A stretch of DNA of 64,000 nucleotides, from the NCBI GenBank assembly GCA_049509515.1, contig JBEKZV010000002.1, positions 62,001 to 126,000 on the forward strand, written 5' to 3'. The notes under the pieces are model-generated. The model was not told the origin of the DNA. It was given only the letters and a program-made list of their open reading frames with translations, and made no database searches. Positions 8,540 through 16,767 of this stretch are shown here, piece after piece (the first letter of the stretch is position 1; each line of letters begins with the position of its first letter). This DNA is from JBEKCP01 sp049509515 (GTDB taxonomy: Bacteria > Planctomycetota > Planctomycetia > Pirellulales > Thermoguttaceae). A program made the position numbers and the translations under genes.

Positions 8540-8620
8540 AGTACGTTCTCCTTGGACAATGGACCTCGCCCCCTCTTGCGCGGGGGGCACCTTGTTACCG
8601 CATCCGGCCGCCTGCCGGGT

Positions 8621-8741
8621 GTAGGGTGGGTCGAGCGGAGCGAGCCCCACCACAGGAACTCGCCCGAAAAATGGTGGGGCTCGCCGACCGTGCCGACCAG
8701 GCTGCGCCCGGTACCCGACGGTGCCCGTCGACCCACCCTAC
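8621..8741. repeat. Long palindromic element, copy 1 (121 bp)
   Basis: Begins GTAGGGTGGGTCGAGC and ends with the inverse complement GTCGACCCACCCTAC, so it can fold end to end. The interior has TGGTGGGGCTCGCCGACC and a variant of the CATGC palindrome. Copy 2, in opposite orientation, is at 19909-20010. It fills most of the divergent gap between gapA and chrA. Confidence 0.85.
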
Positions 8742-8814
8742 TTTTCCGCAACAGAAACGAGTTGAGAATCCGGGATTATAGCCAACGCCGCCGGACTGGG
8801 CAACGGGCAGATCG

Positions 8815-8844
8815 TTCGACCGCCAAGCCTCCCCGTGCTATACT
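8815..8844 (+). promoter_or_regulatory. chrA: Candidate promoter for chrA
   Basis: TTCGAC (8815-8820), an 18-bp spacer and TATACT (8839-8844). Transcription would start at about 8851, directly before the ATG at 8852, so the mRNA could be leaderless; no Shine-Dalgarno is seen. Confidence 0.45.
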
Positions 8845-8851
8845 CCCGCCC

Positions 8852-10117
8852 ATGGAACCTCCAACCCCGCCGCAGGCCAACGGGTCGAAATCGTCCACCT
8901 GGGAGGTGGCCTGGGTCTTCCTGCGGCTGGGTACGACGGCGTTTGGCGGACCGGCCGCCCACGTGGCCATGATGGAGGACGAGTTCGTCCGCCGCCGCCG
9001 CTGGCTCAGCCACGCGGAATTCCTCGACATGCTCGGGGCGGTCAACCTCATCCCCGGCCCGAACTCCACCGAAATGGCCATCTACGCCGGCTACCGCCGG
9101 GCGGGGTGGAAGGGCCTCGTCCTGGGCGGCGCGTGCTTCATTTTCCCCGCCATGGCCATCGTCACCGCGCTGGCCTGGGCCTACGCCCGCTTCCAGGCAC
9201 TGCCGCAGGTGGCCGGGCCGCTCTACGGCGTCAAGCCGGTGGTGATCGCCGTCATCCTCCAGGCCCTGTGGGGCCTCGGCCGCCGCGTGATCACCACCTG
9301 GCAGGCGGTGCTCGTGGCGGCGTTGGCGACGCTGGCCGGCCTGCTGGCCCTCGATCCGCTCTCGGTCGTGCTGTGGGGCGGCTTGGCAATGGGGCTATTG
9401 GCGGAAGGCGGAAGGCGGGAGGCGGGGGAAATAGCCGGCGGCCAACGGCCGCCGGAAGCGCCCCGCAGCGGCCGCTCCTGCCGCCCGCTGGCGGTCCTGA
9501 TGCTCGCGGTCGGCGGCGTGCTGGCCCTGATCCACCTCGGCCCGATCCTGTGGACCGCAAGTCCCGGTCAGACTGTCCAGCCGTTCGGACTGGGCCCCCT
9601 GTTTCTCTACTTCGTCAAGATCGGCGCGGTGCTCTACGGGACCGGCTACGTGCTGGTGGCGTTCTTGGAAGGCGACTTGGTGCACCACTGGCACTGGCTC
9701 ACGCCCCAGCAGCTCCTCGACGCCACGGCGGTCGGGCAGGTAACGCCCGGCCCGCTGTTCACCACCGCCACGTTCATCGGGTATCTCAAGGGCGGGTTGC
9801 CGGGGGCGCTGCTGGCCACGGTGGGCATCTTCCTGCCTTCGTTCCTGTTCATTGCGGTGGGCGGCGCAGTGTTCCCGTGGCTGCGGCGGTCGGCCACGGC
9901 CGGGGCCTTCCTGGACGGCGTCAACCTGGCGGCCTTGGCCCTGATGGCCGTGGTCAGCTTCCGCCTCGGACGCGAGGCCATCTGCGATTGGACCACCGCG
10001 GTGTTGGCCCTCGGCAGTCTGATCCTCCTGGTCCGCTTCCGCGTCAGCTCGGCCTGGCTCGTGCTTGGCGGGGCCCTGGCCGGACTGGCCGCCACCGTAA
10101 TCCACGCGGCCGGATAG
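8852..10117 (+). CDS. chrA: Chromate efflux transporter ChrA
   Basis: A 421-aa membrane protein of the CHR family, expelling chromate or a related oxyanion. It has the duplicated domain structure of long CHR proteins: the first half carries F-L-R-L-G-T-T-A-F-G-G-P-A-A-H and N-L-I-P-G-P-N-S-T-E, the second F-L-Y-F-V-K-I-G-A-V-L-Y-G-T-G-Y and Q-V-T-P-G-P-L-F-T-T-A-T-F-I-G-Y. Both halves have several hydrophobic spans. The linker between them contains a charged stretch from a purine-rich repeat (GGAAGGCGGAAGGCGGG, about 9402-9420). The start is the ATG at 8852. No regulator gene of the PadR or ChrB type is beside it. Confidence 0.9.
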   Translation: MEPPTPPQANGSKSSTWEVAWVFLRLGTTAFGGPAAHVAMMEDEFVRRRRWLSHAEFLDMLGAVNLIPGPNSTEMAIYAGYRRAGWKGLVLGGACFIFPAMAIVTALAWAYARFQALPQVAGPLYGVKPVVIAVILQALWGLGRRVITTWQAVLVAALATLAGLLALDPLSVVLWGGLAMGLLAEGGRREAGEIAGGQRPPEAPRSGRSCRPLAVLMLAVGGVLALIHLGPILWTASPGQTVQPFGLGPLFLYFVKIGAVLYGTGYVLVAFLEGDLVHHWHWLTPQQLLDATAVGQVTPGPLFTTATFIGYLKGGLPGALLATVGIFLPSFLFIAVGGAVFPWLRRSATAGAFLDGVNLAALALMAVVSFRLGREAICDWTTAVLALGSLILLVRFRVSSAWLVLGGALAGLAATVIHAAG

Positions 10118-10118
10118 C

Positions 10119-10988
10119 TCATCCTCCCAGCGAGTCCTTCAGGCCGCGGACCTCTTGGTCGATCTCCTGCTGGCGGGCGGCCAGGTCGTGGACGTCGCTT
10201 TGCAACTGGGCAAGCGCGGCGCGGAGCGCTTCGATGTCGCGGCGGATCGCGGTGGGGAGATCCCACTGGCCAGCCGGCATGGTCGAAGCCGCGGGAGAGG
10301 GTTTCCCGGGCGCGGGCGACCCTTCATCCTTGATTGAAGCCGGCTGCCGGGTCGCGGGGGCCTCCGGCCTCGGCGCCGCCCCGGCCGGCTCGCCGCCCAA
10401 GGACGACTGGCGGTACTGGGCACACAGGCCCTCCATCTCCCGCGGCGGGTACAGGGCATGGCTGACGACCCGCCCGCGCCCCGCGGGCGTCAGCGCGACC
10501 ACCAGCCCTTTCGACTCCAGCGACTGGAGGACGGCGCGGAGCGCGGGCAGGTCGGCCAGCGGCTCCATGCGGGACGCCCGGCCGCGCAATTCGCCCTCGG
10601 TCTGGGCGCCGCGGAGCAAGAGCTCGGTCATCACGGCCAGCTCGACCTTGTCGACGCCCAGCCACTCGTACAAGTAATGGCGATACTTGGCGACGCGACC
10701 GTAGCCTTCGATCAGCCCCACCGCGCCGAGGCCGCGGAGCCCCTCCAGCGCCTCCTCGACGGCATCGGCCGCAAGCTGCATCAGCGGGAAGCGATTGCTC
10801 TTCTGGTTGCAGGCGTTGACGATGGCGTTGACCGACATGGGGTAGCCGTCGGGCGTGGTCTTGGCCTTCTCGGCCAGCGCGCCCAGGATTCGCCGCCCGA
10901 TCGGCCCCAGCGGTTGCCAGCGCGGCTGGGCGCGGACCGGCACTGCCGGCGTTTCTTCCGTTTCCTGCGTTTGCTCATCAGGCGTCAT
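10119..10988 (-). CDS. YceH/DUF480 family protein
   Basis: A 289-aa cytoplasmic protein. Residues around 20-195 match the DUF480 (YceH) family of paired winged-helix domains: R-R-I-L-G-A-L-A-E-K-A-K-T-T-P-D-x-Y-P-M-S-V-N-A-I-V-N-A-C-N-Q-K, then K-Y-R-H and L-L-L-R-G-x-Q-T-x-G-E-L-R-x-R. The C-terminal part is a low-complexity linker and then a coiled coil (about 240-289, D-I-E-A-L-R-A-A-L-A-Q-L...). Its role is not established; the fold suggests DNA or protein binding. It converges with chrA with only 1 bp between stop codons and follows the Asp-box gene with an 11-bp gap, so those two probably share a transcript. Confidence 0.85.
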   Translation of the reverse strand: MTPDEQTQETEETPAVPVRAQPRWQPLGPIGRRILGALAEKAKTTPDGYPMSVNAIVNACNQKSNRFPLMQLAADAVEEALEGLRGLGAVGLIEGYGRVAKYRHYLYEWLGVDKVELAVMTELLLRGAQTEGELRGRASRMEPLADLPALRAVLQSLESKGLVVALTPAGRGRVVSHALYPPREMEGLCAQYRQSSLGGEPAGAAPRPEAPATRQPASIKDEGSPAPGKPSPAASTMPAGQWDLPTAIRRDIEALRAALAQLQSDVHDLAARQQEIDQEVRGLKDSLGG

Positions 10989-10999
10989 GGGTGCGTATC

Positions 11000-12097
11000 C
11001 TACTGGACGTCCAGGCGGGCGACGGCCTTGGGGTCCTTCTCGTTCGACATGCGCCAGGCGTAGAAGCACTTGCCCCGGGCGCTGAAGACGATGCCGCTGG
11101 GATCGAAGGGAATCGGCGGCCCGAATCTCGTCCACGTCGCGGCGCCGTCCGAGCTCAGCAGTATCTGCACGCCGGCCAGGCCCGCCAGGCGACGGTCGGG
11201 CAGCTCGATGGGATTGGTCTTCACGGGCCCGCCGGGAGCAGTCCAGGTCGTCCCCCGGTCCGTGCTGCGGGTCAGTCCCGCGCTCCACAGCGCCTGCCAG
11301 TAGATCGCTCCATTGGAGGCCACCAGCGGCGTGCCGGTGGCGCCGGCCTTCGAGACCTGCGTCCAGGTGTCCCCGCCGTCCTCCGAGCGGTAGATTCCCC
11401 ACGTGGCGCCTTGCTTCCAGCCGGCCGTGTTGATGAGGAACGTCCTGGTGTTCAGGATGACGGGATCGGACGTGAAATTGCTGTTGGCCGGGAGCCGGTC
11501 GCCGATCTTCCGCCACGTCCGGCCGCCGTCGCGCGACAGGTGCAGGCTGCGGACCTGCTCGTGCAACCCCACCAGCATCGTCTGCCGCCGCGAATCGCTG
11601 AAGTCCACCGCGATGCCGTCCACGTGCTCCAGCCGGCCCAGCCTGTCGAACGACCTGCCGCTGTCGATCGTCTTGAAGATGCCCGGACCGTAACAGCCGC
11701 TCACCCAGAAGGTCTCCCGGTCTCCGGGATCGAAGAGGATGCGGTGGGGGCGATTGGTGATGGGCTCCCTGTCGAGGGCGCCCAGTTTCCTCCAGGAGGT
11801 CGCGCCGCCCATGTTGATCCACAGGCCGCGCTCGCTCACGCCGGCGATCACGGCGGGGCTTTCGGGCACGCTTGCCAGGAGCGTGACGCCGGCGTAGCCC
11901 CAAGTCGCACCGCCCAGGTTGCCGGTGACGTTGGTCCACCCGGCGGGGGAAGGCGACGCAAATGCCGCGCGCTGGGCCGAGGCACCCGGGCGGGCGGCCG
12001 CTTGCGCCCCCGCCGCCCAGGGAAGCGACCCCAACGCCGCCCAGAGCGCCAACAGAATGCCGACCCACCGCCGCCGGGACACGCGTGCGGATTGCAT
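11000..12097 (-). CDS. Secreted Asp-box (BNR/sialidase-type) beta-propeller protein
   Basis: A 365-aa exported protein. The ATG at 12097 has GGGAGG 6 nt upstream and gives a clear signal peptide (R-R-R-W-V-G-I-L-L-A-L-W-A-A-L-G... A-Q-A). The mature part has at least four Asp-box turns: S-R-D-G-G-R-T-W, S-E-D-G-G-D-T-W, S-T-D-R-G-T-T-W and S-S-D-G-A-A-T-W, the hallmark of BNR/VPS10-type propellers. It lacks the Arg triad and F-R-I-P motif needed to call a sialidase, so binding or an uncharacterised hydrolase role is as likely. It is divergent from the sialate O-acetylesterase gene, a suggestive but unproven functional pairing. Confidence 0.85.
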   Translation of the reverse strand: MQSARVSRRRWVGILLALWAALGSLPWAAGAQAAARPGASAQRAAFASPSPAGWTNVTGNLGGATWGYAGVTLLASVPESPAVIAGVSERGLWINMGGATSWRKLGALDREPITNRPHRILFDPGDRETFWVSGCYGPGIFKTIDSGRSFDRLGRLEHVDGIAVDFSDSRRQTMLVGLHEQVRSLHLSRDGGRTWRKIGDRLPANSNFTSDPVILNTRTFLINTAGWKQGATWGIYRSEDGGDTWTQVSKAGATGTPLVASNGAIYWQALWSAGLTRSTDRGTTWTAPGGPVKTNPIELPDRRLAGLAGVQILLSSDGAATWTRFGPPIPFDPSGIVFSARGKCFYAWRMSNEKDPKAVARLDVQ

Positions 12098-12188
12098 GAC
12101 CATCCTCCCTTCAAGAGCGCGCCGATCGAGACTGGCCCCTTGCCCCCATGAGCTTAACCGGCGGCCGGCGAATGTCAACCACCTGGCT

Positions 12189-12255
12189 ATGTAGTCCGCA
12201 CACGCCGTGTGCGGAATCCGGCGCACCGACCATGCTGTGCATGGTGCCCGGTGCC
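12189..12255. repeat. Two adjacent palindromic repeats in a divergent gap
   Basis: First CCGCACACGCCGTGTGCGG (12196-12214), a relative of repeats at 25168-25225 and 50825-50857; then ACCATGCTGTGCATGGT with a GCCC tail, the palindrome also found in hydG, cysS and the grpE-like gene. Together they occupy the space before the esterase gene. Confidence 0.8.
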
Positions 12256-12350
12256 GCCTACATTACGGCCTGTTGCACCCCGCCGTGGCGTGCCGTAGAA
12301 TCGCGGCACGTTGCGGCCTTGTGTTCCACCGTTCAAAAGGAGTCACAACA

Positions 12351-13928
12351 ATGCGTACACGAGCGATGTCCAAGGTTGTGGGGGCGGTGTTCGTTTTGGG
12401 TTGCCTGGTTGCGGTCGCGGCGGCGGAGGTGAAGCTGCCGGCCGTGTTCGGCGACCACATGGTCATCCAACGTGAAATGCCCGTGCCGGTCTGGGGCTGG
12501 GCCGACCCGGGGGCAACCGTCGAAGTGACCCTGGGCGAGCAGTCAAAGACCGCCACCGCCGACGCCGCCGGCAAGTGGTCGGTCACGCTTGACAAGCTGC
12601 CGGCCGGCGGGCCGTATGAGCTTGTGGTGGTCCGGAGCAAAGTGGACTCGGTCCGCCTGACCGACGTGCTGGTGGGCGAAGTGTGGCTCTGCTCGGGCCA
12701 GTCGAACATGGAAATGAACGTCGGCGGCGTGATGAATAAGGATGCCGAGATCGCCGCGGCCGATTACCCCAAGCTCCGCATGTTCACCGTCGCCCGGGTC
12801 CCCGCCAAGCAGCCGCAGGCCAACTGCAAGGGCCAGTGGCAGGTGTGCAGCCCGAAAACCGTGGGGGGCTTCTCCGCCGCCGCCTATTTCTTCGGCCGCG
12901 AGCTGCAGCAACAACTGGGCGTGCCGATCGGCCTCGTCCATTCCTCCTGGGGCGGCACGCCGATCCAGACCTGGACCAGCCTCGCCGTCCACGAGGCCGT
13001 GCCCGAGCTGAAACCCCTGGCCGAGGGCCTCCAGCGCGACACGGCCAATTACGTCTCCGGCAAAGCCCAGGCCGATTACCCGAAGCGGCTGGCCGAGTGG
13101 GAGCATGCCGCGGCCAAGGCGAAGGCCGAGCAGAAGCCCTTCAAGGTCGGCAAGCCGCAGCCGCCGCAGGACCCGCAGTTCCGGGCAGGCAGCCCCGGCA
13201 CATTGTACAACGGCATGATCGCCCCCCTGGTGCCCTACGCCATCCGCGGCGCGATCTGGTACCAGGGCGAATCCAACGCCGGCTCGAAAATCTACGGCAT
13301 CCAGCTCAAGGCGATGATCGGCAACTGGCGGGCGGACTGGAAGGAAGGCGACTTCCCCTTCATCTCCGTGCAACTGCCCAACTTCAGGGGCCCGCAGAAG
13401 GAGCCCTCCGAGCCCGTGGGCGGCTGGCCGCTCACCCGCGAGCAGTTCTTGAAAGCCCTTGCGGAAATCCCGAACACGGGCATGGCCGTCACCATCGACG
13501 TCGGCGAGGCGGATAATATCCACCCCCGCAACAAGCAGGCGGTGGGCAATCGGCTGGCCCAGTGGGCGCTGGCCAAGACCTACGGCAAGGACTGCGTGGC
13601 CTGCGGCCCGCTGCTGAAAGCCGCGCGGGTCGAGGGAGACAAGATCGTCGTGGAGTTCGACTACGTCGGCGGCGGCCTGGCTGTCGGGCACCGCCGCGAA
13701 GCGGTGGTCGGCGGCGGCAAGCTCAAGGGCTTCGCCATCGCCGGCGCGGACAAGAAGTTCGTCTGGGCCGAGGCCCGGATCGCCGGCAAGACGGTCGTCG
13801 TCTCCAGCCCCGAGGTCCGCTCGCCGGCGGCGGTTCGCTACGCCTGGGCCAACAACCCCGACTGCAATCTGGTGAACCAGGCCGGCCTGCCCGCCTCCCC
13901 CTTCCGCACCGATGATTGGGACCGCTGA
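12351..13928 (+). CDS. Sialate O-acetylesterase
   Basis: A 525-aa secreted SGNH-type esterase that removes O-acetyl groups from sialic acid or other glycans. AAAGGAG at 12336-12342 sets the ATG at 12351, followed by a signal peptide ending A-V-A-A-A-E (about residues 1-25). The nucleophile block is C-S-G-Q-S-N-M-E at 115-121 and the catalytic Asp/His pair lies in D-N-I-H-P-R-N-K-Q near the C-terminal third. A jelly-roll-like region precedes the catalytic domain (residues 28-105). The end Y-A-W-A-N-N-P-x-C-N-L-x-N-x-x-G-L-P-A-x-P-F-R-T is typical of this family. Such esterases are abundant in planctomycetes feeding on sulfated or acetylated polysaccharide. Confidence 0.95.
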   Translation: MRTRAMSKVVGAVFVLGCLVAVAAAEVKLPAVFGDHMVIQREMPVPVWGWADPGATVEVTLGEQSKTATADAAGKWSVTLDKLPAGGPYELVVVRSKVDSVRLTDVLVGEVWLCSGQSNMEMNVGGVMNKDAEIAAADYPKLRMFTVARVPAKQPQANCKGQWQVCSPKTVGGFSAAAYFFGRELQQQLGVPIGLVHSSWGGTPIQTWTSLAVHEAVPELKPLAEGLQRDTANYVSGKAQADYPKRLAEWEHAAAKAKAEQKPFKVGKPQPPQDPQFRAGSPGTLYNGMIAPLVPYAIRGAIWYQGESNAGSKIYGIQLKAMIGNWRADWKEGDFPFISVQLPNFRGPQKEPSEPVGGWPLTREQFLKALAEIPNTGMAVTIDVGEADNIHPRNKQAVGNRLAQWALAKTYGKDCVACGPLLKAARVEGDKIVVEFDYVGGGLAVGHRREAVVGGGKLKGFAIAGADKKFVWAEARIAGKTVVVSSPEVRSPAAVRYAWANNPDCNLVNQAGLPASPFRTDDWDR

Positions 13929-14003
13929 GAGTACTGATAGCGCGGCGCTGCCCAGCCCGGCGCCCCGTTGGCAATCGGCCGGCAGCGGCGTACACTCACG
14001 GGC

Positions 14004-15437
14004 ATGACTCCCGACGAATTCCGCCGCTCGGGCCACCGCCTGATCGACTGGATTGCCGACTACCTGCGGGACGTGGAACAGTATCCCGTGATGTCGCGGG
14101 TCCAGCCGGGCGAGATCCGCGCCCGGCTGCCGGCCGCTCCCCCGGCCCACGGCGAGCCCTTCGAGGCCATGCTCCGCGACGTTGACGAGATCCTCCTGCC
14201 CGGCATCACCCACTGGCAGTCGCCCAACTTCTTCGGTTATTTCCCGGCGAACCACTCGGGGCCGTCGATCCTGGGCGAGCTGCTCTCGGCGGGCCTGGGG
14301 GTGCAGGGCATGCTCTGGAGCACCAGCCCCGCCTCGACCGAGCTGGAAACGCACGTGCTGGATTGGCTCGTGGACCTGTTGGGGCTGCCGCCGGCCTTCC
14401 GCTCGACCTCCACCGGCGGCGGGGTGATCCAAGACAGCGCCTCGTCGGCCACGCTGTGTGCGATCCTGGCGGCCCGCGAGCGGGCCAGCGGCGGACGGGC
14501 CAACCTCGACGGCACGGACGGCCGGCTGGTGGCCTACGCCTCGCCCGAAACCCACTCGTCCATCGAAAAGGGGGTCAAGATCGCCGGGCTGGGCAGCCGC
14601 AACCTCCGCCGCATCGAGGTGGATGCCCGCTACGCCATGCGCCCCGACCGCCTGGCCGAGGCCATCGCCGCCGACCGCGCGGCCGGCCGCTGCCCCGCAT
14701 TCGTCTGTGCGACCGTGGGTACGACCTCGGCGACGGCCATCGACCCGGTGCCCGAGATCGGCCTGATCGCCCGCCGCGAGGGGCTTTGGCTGCACGTCGA
14801 TGCGGCCCTGGCCGGCACCGCCGCCGTGTGCCCCGAATTCCGCTTCCTCCACGACGGCCTGGATCTGGCCGACAGCTACTGCTTCAATCCGCACAAGTGG
14901 ATGTTCACCAACTTCGACTGCGACTGCTTCTACGTGGCCGACCGGGGGCAACTGATCCGCACGCTCTCGATCCTCCCGGAGTACCTCCGCAACCGCGCGA
15001 GCGAGTCGGGCGCGGTGATCGACTACCGCGATTGGCAGATCCCGCTGGGCCGGCGGTTCCGGGCCTTGAAGCTGTGGTTCGTGCTGCGGTCCTTCGGGGT
15101 CGAGGGCCTCCGCGAGCGGGTCCGCCGGCACGTCGCGCTGGCCCGCGAGCTGGCCGGCTGGGTCCAGGACGATCCGCGGTTCGAGCTGGCCGCGCCGGTG
15201 ACGTTGGCGCTGGTGTGTTTCCGGCACCGGGCCGGCGACGCGGCCAACCAGCAGATCCTCGACGCGGTGAACGCCTCCGGCCGGCTCCTGATCAGCCACA
15301 CCCGGCTGGACGGCAAGCTGACGCTCCGCTTCTCCATCGGCCAGACCACCACCGAGCGCCGCCACGTCGAGCAGGCATGGCAGGAGATATGCCGGGCAGG
15401 AGAGGGGATTGGGGATGGATTAGGGATTGGGGATTAG
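14004..15437 (+). CDS. PLP-dependent aromatic-L-amino-acid decarboxylase family enzyme
   Basis: A 477-aa group II decarboxylase. Residues M-T-P-D-E-F-R-R-S-G-H-R-L-I-D-W-I-A-D-Y open the family's N-terminal helix; H-V-D-A-A-L-A-G holds the PLP ring-binding Asp (about 266), and N-P-H-K298-W carries the Schiff-base lysine. It resembles tryptophan, tyrosine and DOPA decarboxylases rather than glutamate decarboxylase; the exact substrate cannot be read. The last dozen residues (G-E-G-I-G-D-G-L-G-I-G-D) are encoded by the GGGATTR heptanucleotide array that follows, which also supplies the stop codon, so the original C-terminus has been replaced or extended by the repeat. Confidence 0.93.
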   Translation: MTPDEFRRSGHRLIDWIADYLRDVEQYPVMSRVQPGEIRARLPAAPPAHGEPFEAMLRDVDEILLPGITHWQSPNFFGYFPANHSGPSILGELLSAGLGVQGMLWSTSPASTELETHVLDWLVDLLGLPPAFRSTSTGGGVIQDSASSATLCAILAARERASGGRANLDGTDGRLVAYASPETHSSIEKGVKIAGLGSRNLRRIEVDARYAMRPDRLAEAIAADRAAGRCPAFVCATVGTTSATAIDPVPEIGLIARREGLWLHVDAALAGTAAVCPEFRFLHDGLDLADSYCFNPHKWMFTNFDCDCFYVADRGQLIRTLSILPEYLRNRASESGAVIDYRDWQIPLGRRFRALKLWFVLRSFGVEGLRERVRRHVALARELAGWVQDDPRFELAAPVTLALVCFRHRAGDAANQQILDAVNASGRLLISHTRLDGKLTLRFSIGQTTTERRHVEQAWQEICRAGEGIGDGLGIGD

Positions 15438-15475
15438 GGATTAGGGATTGGGGATTAGGGATTGGGGATTGGGGA
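15404..15475. repeat. GGGATTA/GGGATTG heptanucleotide array
   Basis: About ten tandem 7-nt units alternating GGGATTA and GGGATTG. It overlaps the end of the decarboxylase gene. The same unit is found at 16267-16295, 29193-29216, 29311-29344 and 30378-30406, mostly at gene ends. Confidence 0.95.
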
Positions 15476-15482
15476 GTACCAG

Positions 15483-16091
15483 TCAGTGTTGGTCCTGGCA
15501 CGGCTGTAACAATCCTGTCACCTCATCCCTGCTCGCTCCCTTGACCCGTAAGAGCTGCCACTCTTGGCCGCGCTGAAATGATGCGAACCACGCCAGGACG
15601 TTCCCTTCGCACACCGCGTACACCATAACGCTCCCGCGACCGTTTTCGGCAGTTTCGGAGGTGAACCATAGAAACACTGCCGACCTTGCAAACTCGGCGA
15701 CCCGGCGAGTCAGATTCCGTGCGCCGTGGCCTTTCTCGGCACGGTGAATCAGGTGTGCGGGCGGTTGCTCTTCGTAGTACCCCTTCGCCGTCCGACAGAA
15801 GTAGACTTGCGACCGCACTCGCTTGAAATTGAAGGGCGGGAAGGTGGCCTGCTCCATGTGGAACTCGTCAAGGGCCACGTCGTCCCGGGAGGCAAGGCCA
15901 CCGAAATCAAAGAAGACGATTCCCTTTCCCGAAAACGTCAGCCATTTGTGGTCGAACCAGTTGTCGATGCGAATTACGAAGACGTCTTCCGGGCGGCTTC
16001 GCGTCACAATCCCCCTGAGAATCCGGTCCACGCACGCCATAAACGCCGGGTCATCGTTCGTTTCGGGATAGCAACATGGGCAGGTGTCCAT
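15483..16091 (-). CDS. Hypothetical protein with N-terminal cysteine cluster, 202 aa
   Basis: I do not recognise the family. From ATG 16091 the protein begins M-D-T-C-P-C-C-Y-P-E-T, a possible metal-binding turn, then has an aromatic-rich globular region (W-F-D-H-K-W-L-T-F, F-F-D-F-G-G-L, F-P-P-F-N-F-K) and a second half with H-R-A-E-K-G-H-G-A-R-N-L-T-R-R-V-A-E-F-A-R. There is no signal peptide or membrane span. Codon use is less GC-extreme than the decarboxylase. It converges with the decarboxylase gene across the heptad array. An accessory or immunity-type protein is possible but not shown. Confidence 0.65.
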   Translation of the reverse strand: MDTCPCCYPETNDDPAFMACVDRILRGIVTRSRPEDVFVIRIDNWFDHKWLTFSGKGIVFFDFGGLASRDDVALDEFHMEQATFPPFNFKRVRSQVYFCRTAKGYYEEQPPAHLIHRAEKGHGARNLTRRVAEFARSAVFLWFTSETAENGRGSVMVYAVCEGNVLAWFASFQRGQEWQLLRVKGASRDEVTGLLQPCQDQH

Positions 16092-16117
16092 CTGATTATC
16101 CCAAAGGCGCCGGCCGG

Positions 16118-16192
16118 CTACTCCGCCAGTTTGAAATCGTCGTGGCCCAGGTCGAAGCTCGCGGCGGCGGCCGCGCGGCGCACGGGCCACAT
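16118..16192 (-). pseudogene. Orphan C-terminal fragment duplicating the end of the downstream DUF4177-like protein
   Basis: The last codons on the minus strand read S-F-D-L-G-H-D-D-F-K-L-A-E-stop, almost the same as F-D-L-T-D-E-E-F-K-L-A-E-stop at the end of the gene at 16297-16617. Upstream of this ending there is only an Arg/Ala-rich stretch back to an ATG at 16192. It looks like the remnant of a duplicate, or a short conserved C-terminal tag left after deletion. Confidence 0.5.
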
Positions 16193-16266
16193 GGGGCGCG
16201 AACCTGCCCTCTTAGCCGCGTTTCATCCGTGTTCCATCCGTGGCTCCCGTATTGCAGACCGTCAAA

Positions 16267-16295
16267 CTAATCCCCAATCCCCAATCCCCAATCCC
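16267..16295. repeat. CCCAATC heptanucleotide array
   Basis: Four tandem units of the complement of GGGATTG, ending 2 bp before the stop codon of the DUF4177-like gene. Confidence 0.9.
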
Positions 16296-16296
16296 T

Positions 16297-16617
16297 CTAC
16301 TCCGCCAGCTTGAACTCCTCGTCGGTCAGGTCGAAGCCCCCGCCATCGGCCGCAGGCCCCTCGGGCCGCCGAGACGGCTGGACTACCGCGGCCTGGTCCG
16401 GGCCGGGGGCGGGAGGGGCTTGGCCCGTGGCCGGCCGCTTGAAGAACGCCATCCAGGTCATGCCCCCTTTGAGGTCCTTGTAATACAACACCGACACCAA
16501 CTCCCAGCCGTCTTGGCCGAGCCGGTTGATCTCGACCAACAAGGTGGTTTCGGTTTTGCGGGTCTCGTAGCAGCATTCCCATTTCTGCTGCCCCTGGATG
16601 GTGACGGTCTTGCTCAT
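16297..16617 (-). CDS. DUF4177-like small protein, 106 aa
   Basis: Residues 10-61 (Q-K-W-E-C-C-Y-E-T-R-K-T... L-N/G-Q-D-G-W-E-L-V-S-V-L-Y-Y... M-A-F-F-K-R-P) have the W-E-Y ... G-x-x-G-W-E-L-V ... F-F-K-R pattern of DUF4177 proteins, small beta-rich proteins of unknown job. A Pro/Ala-rich linker follows and then a conserved-looking tail F-D-L-T-D-E-E-F-K-L-A-E, duplicated 100 bp away (16118-16192). Such an acidic-aromatic tail could be a docking peptide; that is a guess. Confidence 0.75.
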   Translation of the reverse strand: MSKTVTIQGQQKWECCYETRKTETTLLVEINRLGQDGWELVSVLYYKDLKGGMTWMAFFKRPATGQAPPAPGPDQAAVVQPSRRPEGPAADGGGFDLTDEEFKLAE

Positions 16618-16767
16618 GTCTGTTTAGCCCATCTTACGGTCGGAAAAGTCGTTGCAACATGAAATAATTACGCAGACTTCCCATGGTTTCTACGGCCAAT
16701 GCCTTATCATAGCTACCCCAGTTTCCGATTTTCAAGGTATATAAGTCGGCGGCAGCCCGCGCCGTCC

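Noticed and set aside
8540..8653. 38-residue N-terminal extension of gapA
   Set aside because: It runs into the palindromic repeat element, and AAGGAG before GTG 8539 gives the canonical GAPDH start.
11000..12097. Sialidase
   Set aside because: Asp-boxes are clear but the Arg triad and F-R-I-P motif are not, so only a propeller fold is supported.
12543..15365. Very long minus-strand open frame (940 codons) across the esterase and decarboxylase genes
   Set aside because: It is the antisense shadow of two clearly coding plus-strand genes in GC-rich DNA; its translation is Gly/Ala/Arg/Val-rich with no family motif.
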